Shown piece by piece: positions 44,300 to 53,453 of a stretch of DNA of 64,000 bases. The stretch covers positions 1 through 64,000 of the forward strand of contig DACV01000002.1 of the NCBI GenBank assembly GCA_002494885.1, written 5' to 3'. The first letter of the stretch is position 1. Each line of letters starts with the position of its first letter. Made by a program: the position numbers and the translations under genes. The stretch is from Methanobacterium sp. UBA44 (GTDB lineage: Archaea; Methanobacteriota; Methanobacteria; Methanobacteriales; Methanobacteriaceae). Under the pieces are notes generated by a model. The model was not told the origin of the DNA and did no database searches. It saw nothing but the letters and a program-made list of their open reading frames with translations.

Positions 44300-44920
44300 A
44301 TGGCTATTTTAAGTGATAAACACATTAAAGAATACCTTGAACAGGGATTAATTGGTATTGATCCACTTGATGATCCTGATATACAGATACAACCATCATC
44401 AGTTGATTTAAGGATAGGTAATGAATTTAAGGGTTTTAGGATAATTAGAAAACCATGTATAGATCCTATGGATGAATCAGACATTGATTCTTACATGGAA
44501 TCGTTTTATATAGATGATGGGGAACCTTTTATAATACATCCTGGTGAATTTGCTCTTGCTACCACTTATGAAACAATAAAATTACCGGATAACCTTGTTG
44601 CAAGGGTTGAAGGTAGATCATCAATGGGAAGGCTCGGCGTAACCATGCACGTTACAGCAGGCTACATCGATCCTGGTTTTGAGGGAAAAATCACATTAGA
44701 AATCTCTAATATTGGTAAAATGCCCGTCGCACTTTATACAGGGCAAAGAGTATGTCAGATAGTCTTTGAAACTATGACATCTCCTGCTGAAATTCCTTAT
44801 GGGCACCCAGAAAGGAATAGTAAGTATATGGGTCAAAAACGCCCTGAATCAAGCCGAATTAAGCATGATCAGGAGTTAATAGAAAAACTAAAATTAAAAA
44901 AATCTGATGAGATATTATAA
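44300..44920 (+). CDS. dcd: dCTP deaminase
   Basis: 206 residues. Trimeric dUTPase-fold enzyme that deaminates dCTP; some methanogen members also release pyrophosphate to give dUMP directly. Motifs SSVDLRIGN, EGRSSMGRLG, and the catalytic AGYIDPGFEGKITLE are all present, with TGQRVCQIVFE near the end. GCAAGAG precedes the ATG. Whether it is mono- or bifunctional cannot be settled by eye. Confidence 0.92.
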   Translation: MAILSDKHIKEYLEQGLIGIDPLDDPDIQIQPSSVDLRIGNEFKGFRIIRKPCIDPMDESDIDSYMESFYIDDGEPFIIHPGEFALATTYETIKLPDNLVARVEGRSSMGRLGVTMHVTAGYIDPGFEGKITLEISNIGKMPVALYTGQRVCQIVFETMTSPAEIPYGHPERNSKYMGQKRPESSRIKHDQELIEKLKLKKSDEIL

Positions 44921-44996
44921 CTCTCACATTTTCTTATTTTTAGGCATTTAATTTTAATTTAATAGATTAATTGATTAGTTGAAGAGATGATAGGTT

Positions 44997-46727
44997 ATGA
45001 AACATGATAAGGTAATGAATGTTGCAAAAAAGAGAGGTTTTTTATGGTCTTCATTTGAAATATATGCAGGTGTTGCAGGATTCTATGATTACGGCCCTCT
45101 CGGTGCAATATTAAAAAATTCAATTATTAACAAATGGAAGAATTTTTACATAGTTAAAGAAGGTTTTTATGAAATAGAATCTCCAACAGTCATGCCTGAA
45201 GAAGTTCTTAAGGCATCTGGACATGTAGATAATTTTACAGATCCAATGACAGAATGTAAGGAGTGTCTGGAAGTTTATAGGGCTGATCACATCATTGAAG
45301 AGATGATCAATCGCGATGTAGAAGGCTTAAGTAATGAAGAGCTTACCCAAATAATTTCTGAAGAAAAAATACTATGTCCTAGATGTGGTAACCATTTAAC
45401 TCGTGTATGGAACTATAATTTAATGTTCCAGACACTAATCGGTGCTAAAGGGAAAAAAACAGGTTATATGCGGCCTGAAACAGCTCAAGGTATTTTTATA
45501 CCATTTAAGAGATTATTGAGATTTTTTAGAGGTAAACTACCATTTGGTGTTGTTCAGGTTGGGAAGGCATATAGAAATGAAATTTCTCCAAGACAGGGAG
45601 TTATAAGACTTCGCGAGTTTACTCAAGCTGAAGCAGAGATTTTTGTAAATCCAGAGGATAAAACACATGAAAAATTTGATGAAATTAAGGGTAAGATGCT
45701 AAAACTCTATTCTGGCGAAGTCCAACTTGCTGAAGGAGAACCAGTAGAAATTTCTGCAGGTGATGCCCTGGATGAGGGAATAGTTTCCAGTCAAATACTT
45801 ATTTATCAATTATATATTGCACAGAAGTTTTTAAGGGAGATTGGGATCCCTGATGAAGTAATAAGGTTCAGACAACATCTTCCAACTGAAATGGCCCATT
45901 ATGCTATCGACTGCTGGGATGTAGAAGTGTATACTGAAAGATATGGATGGGTAGAAATCATAGGTATTGCAGATAGGACTGATTTTGACCTTAAATCCCA
46001 TACTGAACACAGTAATGAAGATCTTCGCGTATTTATAGAATATGATGAACCAAAGCAGATTAAAAAATTAGCAATAAAACCCAATATGAGTAAATTTGGG
46101 CCTTCATTTAAAGGTGACGCGCCTAAAATACTTAAAGTTCTTGAAAACATTGATGCAAAAGGAGTTAAAAAGTCAATTGAAAACGATAAGATGTTCAACC
46201 TTCAAATTGAGGATAATACATTTGAATTGTTGCCAGAACATGTTAATTTTGTAGAAATTGAAGAAGTTGTAAGGGGAGAAAAGATATTTCCTCATGTTAT
46301 TGAACCTTCATATGGTCTTGATAGAATAGTATTTTCAGTACTTTTACACACATTTACAGAGGATGAAGAAAATGAACGCGAATATTTCAAATTACCAAAG
46401 GATATAGCTCCAGTTGAAGTAAGTGTTTTTCCTCTTTTAAATAAGGAACAATTAAGAGAGGAAGCTCTTAAAATTAAAAATGATTTAAGAGAAAAAGGAT
46501 TCATCGCAGAATTTGATGCATCAGGAACAATTGGAAGAAGATACGCTCGTTCAGATGAGATTGGTGTTCCTTATGCTATTACAGTTGATCATGATTCAAT
46601 TGATGATAATAAGGTCACTATAAGAAATAGAGATAATTTAAAGCAGAAAAGGATTTTAATTTCTGATATTGCAGGAATATTGGACAGTCTATTAAAATCA
46701 AGGCTTGAATTTGATGATATAAATTAA
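44997..46727 (+). CDS. glyS: Glycyl-tRNA synthetase (alpha2 type)
   Basis: 576 residues, class II synthetase. It opens with KRGFLWSSFEIYAGVAGFYD, contains the zinc-type CPRCGNHLT pair, the glycine-specific RPETAQGIF and the motif 2 region EISPRQGVIRLREFTQAE; motif 3 is in EPSYGLDRIVF. The C-terminal anticodon-binding domain is complete. Ends the dcd-side gene run. Confidence 0.95.
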   Translation: MKHDKVMNVAKKRGFLWSSFEIYAGVAGFYDYGPLGAILKNSIINKWKNFYIVKEGFYEIESPTVMPEEVLKASGHVDNFTDPMTECKECLEVYRADHIIEEMINRDVEGLSNEELTQIISEEKILCPRCGNHLTRVWNYNLMFQTLIGAKGKKTGYMRPETAQGIFIPFKRLLRFFRGKLPFGVVQVGKAYRNEISPRQGVIRLREFTQAEAEIFVNPEDKTHEKFDEIKGKMLKLYSGEVQLAEGEPVEISAGDALDEGIVSSQILIYQLYIAQKFLREIGIPDEVIRFRQHLPTEMAHYAIDCWDVEVYTERYGWVEIIGIADRTDFDLKSHTEHSNEDLRVFIEYDEPKQIKKLAIKPNMSKFGPSFKGDAPKILKVLENIDAKGVKKSIENDKMFNLQIEDNTFELLPEHVNFVEIEEVVRGEKIFPHVIEPSYGLDRIVFSVLLHTFTEDEENEREYFKLPKDIAPVEVSVFPLLNKEQLREEALKIKNDLREKGFIAEFDASGTIGRRYARSDEIGVPYAITVDHDSIDDNKVTIRNRDNLKQKRILISDIAGILDSLLKSRLEFDDIN

Positions 46728-46764
46728 TTTTTGGCCTTATTCTTTATTTTTCAAGATTACAGTG

Positions 46765-46918
46765 TTAATAAATAAAGTTAAGATTAATGTTTGAGACTAA
46801 AGCTTCCAGTTCCTCTTTTGGAATCTTCTTAGCTATATCTAACTTTGTCGGCAGCGTCCGAGTTTAATGCAGTTTTTTGACAATTCTTTAAGATATTTAA
46901 TTTTGCTTTTTTAGTCAT
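46765..46918 (-). pseudogene. Small gene with apparent single-base frameshift
   Basis: An ATG at 46918 behind GAGG begins MTKKAKLNILKNC and reads to a stop after about 29 codons. A one-base shift near the AAAGTTAGA region continues with LDIAKKIPKEELEAL and ends at 46765. The joined product of about 50 residues has even, protein-like composition on both sides. It is either a decayed gene or a sequence error; the family is not recognised. Confidence 0.4.
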
Positions 46919-47021
46919 TTCCTCACATCCAAATTAACAACTCCATTATTTAAAGGTATAATCGGGATAAATAAATTTTTCTCTAATTGTTATGAAAATA
47001 TATTAAATCTGGTTGTGCTTA

Positions 47022-47885
47022 TTATCTTTTAGGTTGTATAAACTCTTTCAATATACTTTTTAATTTGAATTTTTCAGCCTTTTTGACATAATGTTCAAAT
47101 AGAGTGTTTCCCCATGCGATTGAATCGTTATCAGTACTTATTAACATTTTAGTAGGGTCAATCACACCTCTTTCGGAAAATAAACTTAATGATAAGAATG
47201 AATCGGCAGCAGTAAAAGCTAGGGTCGGATCTTCTTTTAGAACCCATACTTTCTGTTTTTTATTTCCAACCATTTTCATAGCGATACTTATAAGTTCTAA
47301 ATCCATTGATTTAGCTACTTTATCAATAATGCTCTGGGTTAATATGAGTTCTATATTAACATCTTCGCCTGACATTGTTTTCATTGATTCAACAAAATCT
47401 TTATGGCAAATAGGTGAAAGGGCCCTGATATTTTTAGATTTTGATAAATATTCTATGAATTCTCTATGGGGCTTTAAAATATTCGTTGATTCTGCTTCAA
47501 TAAGCATTGAATTGCTTAAATTTCCAATCTGCATAATCAAATCATGGGGTATGTCTCTAATTTCATGATTTAACCATAGACTTTCATATTTTTTAATTAC
47601 TCCAAGGGTAGTGATCATATCTATGAGTTTTGGAGCTATAATCTGTCCGGTTTGAGATAATAAATATTTGTCTTCCTTTCTAAAGACAAGATTTTGCCTT
47701 TCAAGTTCGTTTATCCCATGCAGGATAGTAGACGAAGCTAATCCAAGCTCTTCTCTTAAATTTTTTGTTTTTTTCCCTTCCTCATTAAGACTGATCATGA
47801 TCTTCATTCGGGTACCAGATATACCGTGAAATTTAAGATCATCACTTACTTCTTCATAAAGATTGAGAAGATTCTCAGTATCCAT
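47022..47885 (-). CDS. FilR1-type winged-helix regulator, copy A
   Basis: 287 residues: N-terminal winged helix (LREELGLASSTILHGINELERQNLV, the recognition helix near residue 55) and the FilR1/DUF1724 ligand-binding domain through residue 265. FilR proteins of methanogens link signalling molecules to transcription of methanogenesis and growth-form genes. A paralogue lies 90 nt upstream on the same strand. Ligand and targets unknown. Confidence 0.87.
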   Translation of the reverse strand: MDTENLLNLYEEVSDDLKFHGISGTRMKIMISLNEEGKKTKNLREELGLASSTILHGINELERQNLVFRKEDKYLLSQTGQIIAPKLIDMITTLGVIKKYESLWLNHEIRDIPHDLIMQIGNLSNSMLIEAESTNILKPHREFIEYLSKSKNIRALSPICHKDFVESMKTMSGEDVNIELILTQSIIDKVAKSMDLELISIAMKMVGNKKQKVWVLKEDPTLAFTAADSFLSLSLFSERGVIDPTKMLISTDNDSIAWGNTLFEHYVKKAEKFKLKSILKEFIQPKR

Positions 47886-47976
47886 TCAATCACCTTACTG
47901 TCTAAACTTATTTAATTTAATTTTTATCTATTAAAATAGAGTTATATGGTATTTTTAGTTCATTACATCTGTTTTA

Positions 47977-48813
47977 TTAATTTTTACTGATAAAATTTAT
48001 AGCTACTTTTTGTGCATCTTTAAGATAATATTCAAATAAACGGTTACCCCACGTGATGGCTTTTTCATCCTTACTTACTAAATTGAGGGTTGAATCGTAG
48101 GTTCCGTTCTCTAAAAAGAGACCCATGGAAAAAAACTCTTCTGTTACTGTAAAAGCAATTTTTAGTTCTGCTTCAATTTTCCATATGCCTAAATTTTTGG
48201 AGTTGGAAATAGTTTCTATTATTTCTTTTTGGTTAAAAATTTCATTTATTTTTTGCATCACGGGCTCTGTGAAAATTAAATCAACTTCAATATCTTTTTG
48301 GAGAGAATTAAGATAAACTTCCACATAAGAATAATCATATATTGGTGAGACAGCTTTAATTTTACTTACAGAAGAAAGCATCTTTTTATAATGGGTATTG
48401 GGTTTTCTGATATCGGATAACGTTGATTCTATCATAAATGAATCTCTCAAACACCCTATATTTCTCATGAAGTAGGGGGGAATGCTGCTAATATCATGAT
48501 TAAGCCATATTTTTTTATTTTTCATGGTTAAAAATGCATTTATTAGACTTTCTAATTTTAATGAGATTATTTTTCCTTGAGGCGATAAAAAATAATGATT
48601 ATTTTCTTTATAAACTAAATTTTGTTTTTGAAGTAACTTAATTTCACGTAAAATTGGTGAAGATTTAAGGTTGAGTTTATCTTTAAGTTCATACAGGTCT
48701 TGTGGAAATTGATTTAAGCTCAAAATGATTTTATTTCGAACTGTTGAGTTAGTAATGAATTTGAAATCCGATTTTACTTCATCATAAATTTTAATGATCT
48801 TTTCTGTATCCAT
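47977..48813 (-). CDS. FilR1-type winged-helix regulator, copy B
   Basis: 278 residues from the ATG at 48813, chosen because the paralogue also starts MDTE; a GTG three codons upstream lies in the ribosome site. The same layout of winged helix plus FilR1 domain is seen, with shared landmarks (IWLNHDISSIP, ITWGNRLFEYYL). Divergence between copies is large, so the duplication is old. They may form heterodimers or answer different ligands. Confidence 0.85.
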   Translation of the reverse strand: MDTEKIIKIYDEVKSDFKFITNSTVRNKIILSLNQFPQDLYELKDKLNLKSSPILREIKLLQKQNLVYKENNHYFLSPQGKIISLKLESLINAFLTMKNKKIWLNHDISSIPPYFMRNIGCLRDSFMIESTLSDIRKPNTHYKKMLSSVSKIKAVSPIYDYSYVEVYLNSLQKDIEVDLIFTEPVMQKINEIFNQKEIIETISNSKNLGIWKIEAELKIAFTVTEEFFSMGLFLENGTYDSTLNLVSKDEKAITWGNRLFEYYLKDAQKVAINFISKN

Positions 48814-49301
48814 TAAACTCACCTTAAGTTATCACTATGTTTATAATCCCCGGAATTCATATTCTAATCTGTCTTACATTCATTGTAGTGTATTTAGATA
48901 ATAATATATTTACATAACTCTACATACTTTATTAAATTAATTACTTACTTAAATATACTTCTATTAAAATTTTATAAATGTTAATTATCCATATTAAATT
49001 TTTTACATAATTTTTAGGTTTTTTAATAGTTAAAAATCTAAATTAATGAATTATTATTCGTTTTAAAGTATTTTAAATCCCTTTATTGTAATTAAACTGA
49101 TATTAAATTTAATAAAATAAGTTTAATATATTAATAAAATAATATATGCGATTATTTTTACTTTAAAATTTAGAAGAATACTGATAACTATTTTAAGGAT
49201 TATAATAATGTATAAATGGGCATTCAAACCATAGAATAAAAAATTAATTTAACATTTAGTTTAATACAATGATAATTCAGGGAAAATATGAAGGTGTAAG
49301 A
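48814..49301. other. AT-rich intergenic region
   Basis: About 490 nt of very AT-rich DNA between the divergent regulator pair and the TatD-like gene. It must hold both promoters; several TATA-like stretches make a single choice arbitrary. No gene or strong palindrome seen. Confidence 0.5.
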
Positions 49302-50066
49302 ATGATTGATTCCCATATACACGCAGATACAAGACCTTATGAAGATTTTGAAAAGATGGCAATTGCAGGCTTAGACATTGCAATTACATGTGCACACGAT
49401 CCTCTTCGTATGACATCAGCAGATGTTGTAATGGACCACTGGCACAGAATTATAAATAATGATGTTAAAAGAGCAGCAGATAATGGATTAAAACTATATG
49501 CTGCAATTGGTATCCATCCTCGAAGCATTTCAAAAGACTTTGACATTGCTTTAAGTAAATTAAGTAGTTTAGTTCATAATGATAATGTGGTGGCCATTGG
49601 AGAAATTGGACTGGAAAAAGTTTCTAAGTCACAAAAAGATATATTTAAAATACAATTATCACTTGCTGAAGACCTTAATGTTCCTGTAATGGTCCATACA
49701 CCACGTACAAATAAAAAAGAGGTAACTGAAGTCACATTAGATATCATTGAAGAAAATATAAGTCCAGATATGGTTGTAGTAGATCATGTAGATGACTCCA
49801 TAATTGAAAGTGTGATTGAACTTGGAACAATGTTAGGTGTTACAGTCCAGCCCCAGAAAATGACTCCAGATGAAGCAGTATGTTTGCTGGAAGAATATGG
49901 AATTGAGAGGGTCTTTTTGGATAGTGACATAAGCTCATCACCGTCTGATCCCTTATCGGTTCCAAAAACAGTACATAAAATGAAATTAGCAGAATTTAGA
50001 GAAGAAGATATTAAAAAAGTTTCTAATGATAATGCATTAAATTTCTTTCTTGGAAATAAAATTTAA
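49302..50066 (+). CDS. TatD-family metal-dependent hydrolase
   Basis: 254 residues from the ATG at 49302 (GGTGTAA site). Amidohydrolase barrel with MIDSHIHAD at the N-terminus, GEIGLE, MVHTPR, VVDHVDDS and a final Asp in FLDSDISS, supplying the metal ligands. Archaeal members of this branch are of unknown substrate; TatD proteins elsewhere act as 3'-5' nucleases. Overlap in spacing (46 nt) suggests cotranscription with pgi. Confidence 0.82.
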   Translation: MIDSHIHADTRPYEDFEKMAIAGLDIAITCAHDPLRMTSADVVMDHWHRIINNDVKRAADNGLKLYAAIGIHPRSISKDFDIALSKLSSLVHNDNVVAIGEIGLEKVSKSQKDIFKIQLSLAEDLNVPVMVHTPRTNKKEVTEVTLDIIEENISPDMVVVDHVDDSIIESVIELGTMLGVTVQPQKMTPDEAVCLLEEYGIERVFLDSDISSSPSDPLSVPKTVHKMKLAEFREEDIKKVSNDNALNFFLGNKI

Positions 50067-50112
50067 TAATGTTTTTGTCCAATATATTAATACAAAAATA
50101 AAGAGGATGATC

Positions 50113-50853
50113 ATGAATCTAAACACGATTCTTAAATTTGGAGATAAAAAAATAATCCCTGATACGAGAAAGATCAGTGATATGAGGGATGTTATTTATG
50201 ATTTAGAATGGTTTAAAACTGCTTCTGATATGAATATCTATTATATGTACAGGGATCTTGCCCACTGCAAGGAAGATCAGGTGCTGATAACTGAAAATAA
50301 TCTTCGATATGATATTACACTCATTCCCCCATATAATTTAGGTAAAGAATTCGTTAAAACTGCGGGACATTACCATCCAGTTATAAAAGGAACGCAAAAT
50401 ACTTATCCTGAAGTTTATGAAGTTTTAAATGGTGAAGCACATTATCTTCTACAGGCTATTGAAAAAGGTACAATTACAGACTGCATTCTCATTGAAGCAA
50501 GAAAAGGAGATAAAGTGGTTATCCCTCCAAATTATGGTCATGTAACCATAAATCCTTCTGATGGGGAATTAAAAATGGCTAACTGGGTTTCTAATGATTT
50601 CTCATCTATCTATGGGCCATATAAAACTCATGGGGGTGCAGCTTATTTTGAACTAAAAAGCGGAAAAATAATTCCCAACACTAAATATGAAGAAATTCCA
50701 GAAATACGACATATTAAACCTGTTGAAGTGCCCGAAATAGGTTTTTACAGGAAAGAAAATATGTATAATCTAGTTCAAAACGTTGAAAAACTTGATTTTC
50801 TTAATAAACCTCATGAATACAACTGGTTGTGGGAACTGGCTCTTAGAATTTAA
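50113..50853 (+). CDS. pgi: Cupin-type glucose-6-phosphate isomerase
   Basis: Archaeal metal-dependent cPGI, which interconverts glucose 6-phosphate and fructose 6-phosphate. 246 residues from the ATG at 50113 behind GAGG. The cupin metal motif is in TAGHYHPVIKGTQNTYPE (two His and a Glu) with the last His in PPNYGHVTINP. It is slightly longer than the Pyrococcus enzyme because of a C-terminal tail. Confidence 0.9.
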   Translation: MNLNTILKFGDKKIIPDTRKISDMRDVIYDLEWFKTASDMNIYYMYRDLAHCKEDQVLITENNLRYDITLIPPYNLGKEFVKTAGHYHPVIKGTQNTYPEVYEVLNGEAHYLLQAIEKGTITDCILIEARKGDKVVIPPNYGHVTINPSDGELKMANWVSNDFSSIYGPYKTHGGAAYFELKSGKIIPNTKYEEIPEIRHIKPVEVPEIGFYRKENMYNLVQNVEKLDFLNKPHEYNWLWELALRI

Positions 50854-50869
50854 AATATTGAATTTTTAT

Positions 50870-51751
50870 TTAAAGTTTATATCCTATTTCAGAAATATAA
50901 GGGGTATTTAAAGCACCAAATTTTTGAACGCAATGAGAAGCCACGATATTCGCAAAATCTAAACACTCTCCTAAATTTTTTCCTTTAATATAGCTTGCAA
51001 TAAAACCTGCTGCAAATGAATCCCCAGCTCCGGTGGTATCATGCACTTTGACCTTCTTTGCAGGCGAATGAATAATTTCATTCTGATTATATAATTTAGC
51101 CCCATCTTTTCCACATGTTACAATAACCATTTTAGCCCCTAAATCAAGAAGTAGCGAAGCTCCTTCATTTATATTCATTCCAGTTAGCATATTAACTTCT
51201 TTTTTGTTTAAAAATAAAATATCTGTTCTTCTAATTATTTTTTGAAGTTTTTGAGTTTTAAATGATGAAAGAATAGCCCCTGGATTAAAAGATAGTAAAT
51301 TAGCGTGTTTAGATGCTTCATTAACTACTTTTTTGTACATCTGGGTAATGTGAAGAATTTTAGAATTTTCAATGTATTCAATATCTTTTTTTTCCAGGTT
51401 AAATTTCTTATTTGCACCAATAAATGCATACATGGAACGTTCTCCATGTGGTTCAACTGCAATAAAGGTCATCCCAGTTTTTTCATCTACCTTGCAAAGT
51501 CTTTCTGTGTCAACTCCCTCTTTTTTAAACTCATTTTGGGCTAAATTTCCAAAATAATCATTACCAATTCTTGCTATAATGCCAGCATTAACATTTAATC
51601 GGGATATTCCCACAGTAAAATTAGATGCTGAACCCCCAACAGATAAAAAAAGTTTTTTAACATCTACTTCGTCATCAGGCTCAACGAATCTGGGTACTTC
51701 CTTGATAAAGTCAATATTACATGCTCCAATGCCCACAACTTCTACCTGCAA
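50870..51751 (-). CDS. PfkB-family sugar or nucleoside kinase
   Basis: 293 residues of the ribokinase fold. The N-terminal substrate motif GGSASNFTVGISRL and the C-terminal DTTGAGDSFAAGF anion-hole/catalytic Asp motif are intact. The TTG start at 51751 follows GAGGAT. Methanogen PfkB proteins include nucleoside kinases and ADP-sugar kinases; the neighbouring pgi is convergent, so sugar metabolism is possible but unproved. Confidence 0.85.
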   Translation of the reverse strand: MQVEVVGIGACNIDFIKEVPRFVEPDDEVDVKKLFLSVGGSASNFTVGISRLNVNAGIIARIGNDYFGNLAQNEFKKEGVDTERLCKVDEKTGMTFIAVEPHGERSMYAFIGANKKFNLEKKDIEYIENSKILHITQMYKKVVNEASKHANLLSFNPGAILSSFKTQKLQKIIRRTDILFLNKKEVNMLTGMNINEGASLLLDLGAKMVIVTCGKDGAKLYNQNEIIHSPAKKVKVHDTTGAGDSFAAGFIASYIKGKNLGECLDFANIVASHCVQKFGALNTPYISEIGYKL

Positions 51752-51843
51752 AGAATCATCCTCTTTTAAAAATTAAGAAAAGTAAAGGGATTTATTTAAA
51801 ATTCGTACTTTAATCAATTTAGTTTTTTTTTGAGAGAGTAAAC

Positions 51844-52632
51844 TTATTCGGGCATTATACCAATAAATTTCCTTAATCTTTGAATTATGCCCTCTTTATC
51901 CGGTTCTATAGGTTCATAGGTTTCTCCAAGTAGATGTGCAGTTAGGAGCATTATTGCATTACTTGTAGGTGAAGATGGATTGACTTCAACCACAGATTTT
52001 CCAAGGGCCATTGATCTATCAATTTCACGGTCATAGGGAATTATACCAATCATTGGAATTTCAAGTATTGATTCTATTTCCTTTGCTGAAAGTAAAAAGC
52101 CGTCTTCATACCACATATTTAATACGAATCCCATAATATTGATGTTCAATTCATTGGCAAGAATTCTGATTTTAAGAGCATCAGCAACTGATGTCATGGT
52201 TGAACTTGTAACAATGATCATTTCTGCATTTTCAGGGAGTCCTTCAAATATATTTGAATTAATCCCTGCAGGCATATCCATGAGGAAAATTTCTCCATAT
52301 TCTCCAATTTCTTCCAGAATTTTATCCCAGGAAATGTATTTGGGATTAATATGTCTCAATGTTTCAAAATGAATTCCGGTAGGTATGACACGTATTCCAT
52401 GTTCAATTTCATAAACGCACTCATCTATGGATCTGTTCCTTGCCAGAACATCATGTAAAGTTACATCAGGGTTTAGAAGTCCTGTAATAACATCCAGATT
52501 TGCCATTACCAGATCCAAATCAAGCATCACAACATTTTTACCAAATAGGGACATTCCAACTCCTAAATTAAAAGTTAATGTAGTTCTACCCACACCTCCT
52601 TTTCCTGAAGCAATTACTATAAACTTTGACAT
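51844..52632 (-). CDS. minD2: MinD/ParA-like ATPase with altered P-loop
   Basis: About 262 residues from the ATG at 52632. The deviant Walker A motif reads GKGGVGRTT: the signature Lys is present but the phosphate-binding Lys before TT is Arg. The switch I region is replaced by LDLDLVMANLD and switch II DMPAGI is kept. The C-terminal helix (IIQRLRKFIGIM) is amphipathic as in a membrane-targeting tail. It follows a normal MinD gene by about 28 nt. It may bind nucleotide without hydrolysing it, and pair with the upstream ATPase. Confidence 0.85.
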   Translation of the reverse strand: MSKFIVIASGKGGVGRTTLTFNLGVGMSLFGKNVVMLDLDLVMANLDVITGLLNPDVTLHDVLARNRSIDECVYEIEHGIRVIPTGIHFETLRHINPKYISWDKILEEIGEYGEIFLMDMPAGINSNIFEGLPENAEMIIVTSSTMTSVADALKIRILANELNINIMGFVLNMWYEDGFLLSAKEIESILEIPMIGIIPYDREIDRSMALGKSVVEVNPSSPTSNAIMLLTAHLLGETYEPIEPDKEGIIQRLRKFIGIMPE

Positions 52633-52660
52633 ATCCACCATTCACGATTAATTAATACAG

Positions 52661-53443
52661 TTATCCTCTTCTTCCAAGTAAACCTTCAACCAATTTTGAA
52701 ATAACGCTCTTTTTATCGGGTTCAATTGGATGATATTCCTCTCCAATAAGATCTGCTCCTAATTGCATTATTGCGTTACTTGTGGGTGATTTTGGGTTTT
52801 TAATTACCAGAGGTTCACCGAATGCAGCGGCCCGACTTACTTCGGGGTCATCAGGGACAACAGCAATAACAGGTACTTCCAGAATAGTTTCAATTTCTTT
52901 AACTGTTAAAAATGTCTTGTCATGCTGCTCTCTGTTAACAACAACTCCAATTATATCCACACCCAGTTTGTTTGCAATGATCTTTGTTTTTAAAGCATCA
53001 CTGATGGATGGAACCTCGGGAGTTGTTACAAGAATCATTTCCTGAGCTGCAGCTATTGCTGCTAATGCATCTTTTTCTAATCCTGCAGGGGCATCTATTA
53101 AAAGTATGTCTGTATTTCGAACAATAACATCTAATACTCCTTCTAATCTATCTAATCTTATTTTTCGTAGACCTTCAAGAGAAATACCTGCAGGAATTAC
53201 CTTTACTCCACCAGGACCTTCATATATGGCGTCTTTAACAGAGGCTTCTCCTGACAGTACATCATGCAATGTTATGGATTTTCCTTCCATTCCCAAAATA
53301 AGCTCTAAATTGGCCATTGCAACGTCAGCATCCAGTACTATGGTTTCTTCTCCATATGTTGATAAAGCCACTCCTAAATTTGCGGTTATTGTTGTTTTTC
53401 CTACTCCACCTTTACCTGAGGCAACGGTTATAACTCTTGTCAT
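52661..53443 (-). CDS. minD: MinD-like ATPase
   Basis: 260 residues with an intact deviant Walker A (GKGGVGKTT), switch I LDADVAMANLE, switch II IDAPAGLEKDA and a C-terminal SVISKLVEGLLGRR amphipathic tail that resembles the MinD membrane anchor. In archaea MinD homologues position cell-surface structures and possibly the division site. Walker A residues contrast with the Arg variant next door. It starts 10 nt after the DUF2226 stop. Confidence 0.9.
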   Translation of the reverse strand: MTRVITVASGKGGVGKTTITANLGVALSTYGEETIVLDADVAMANLELILGMEGKSITLHDVLSGEASVKDAIYEGPGGVKVIPAGISLEGLRKIRLDRLEGVLDVIVRNTDILLIDAPAGLEKDALAAIAAAQEMILVTTPEVPSISDALKTKIIANKLGVDIIGVVVNREQHDKTFLTVKEIETILEVPVIAVVPDDPEVSRAAAFGEPLVIKNPKSPTSNAIMQLGADLIGEEYHPIEPDKKSVISKLVEGLLGRRG

Positions 53444-53453
53444 TTAATACCTC

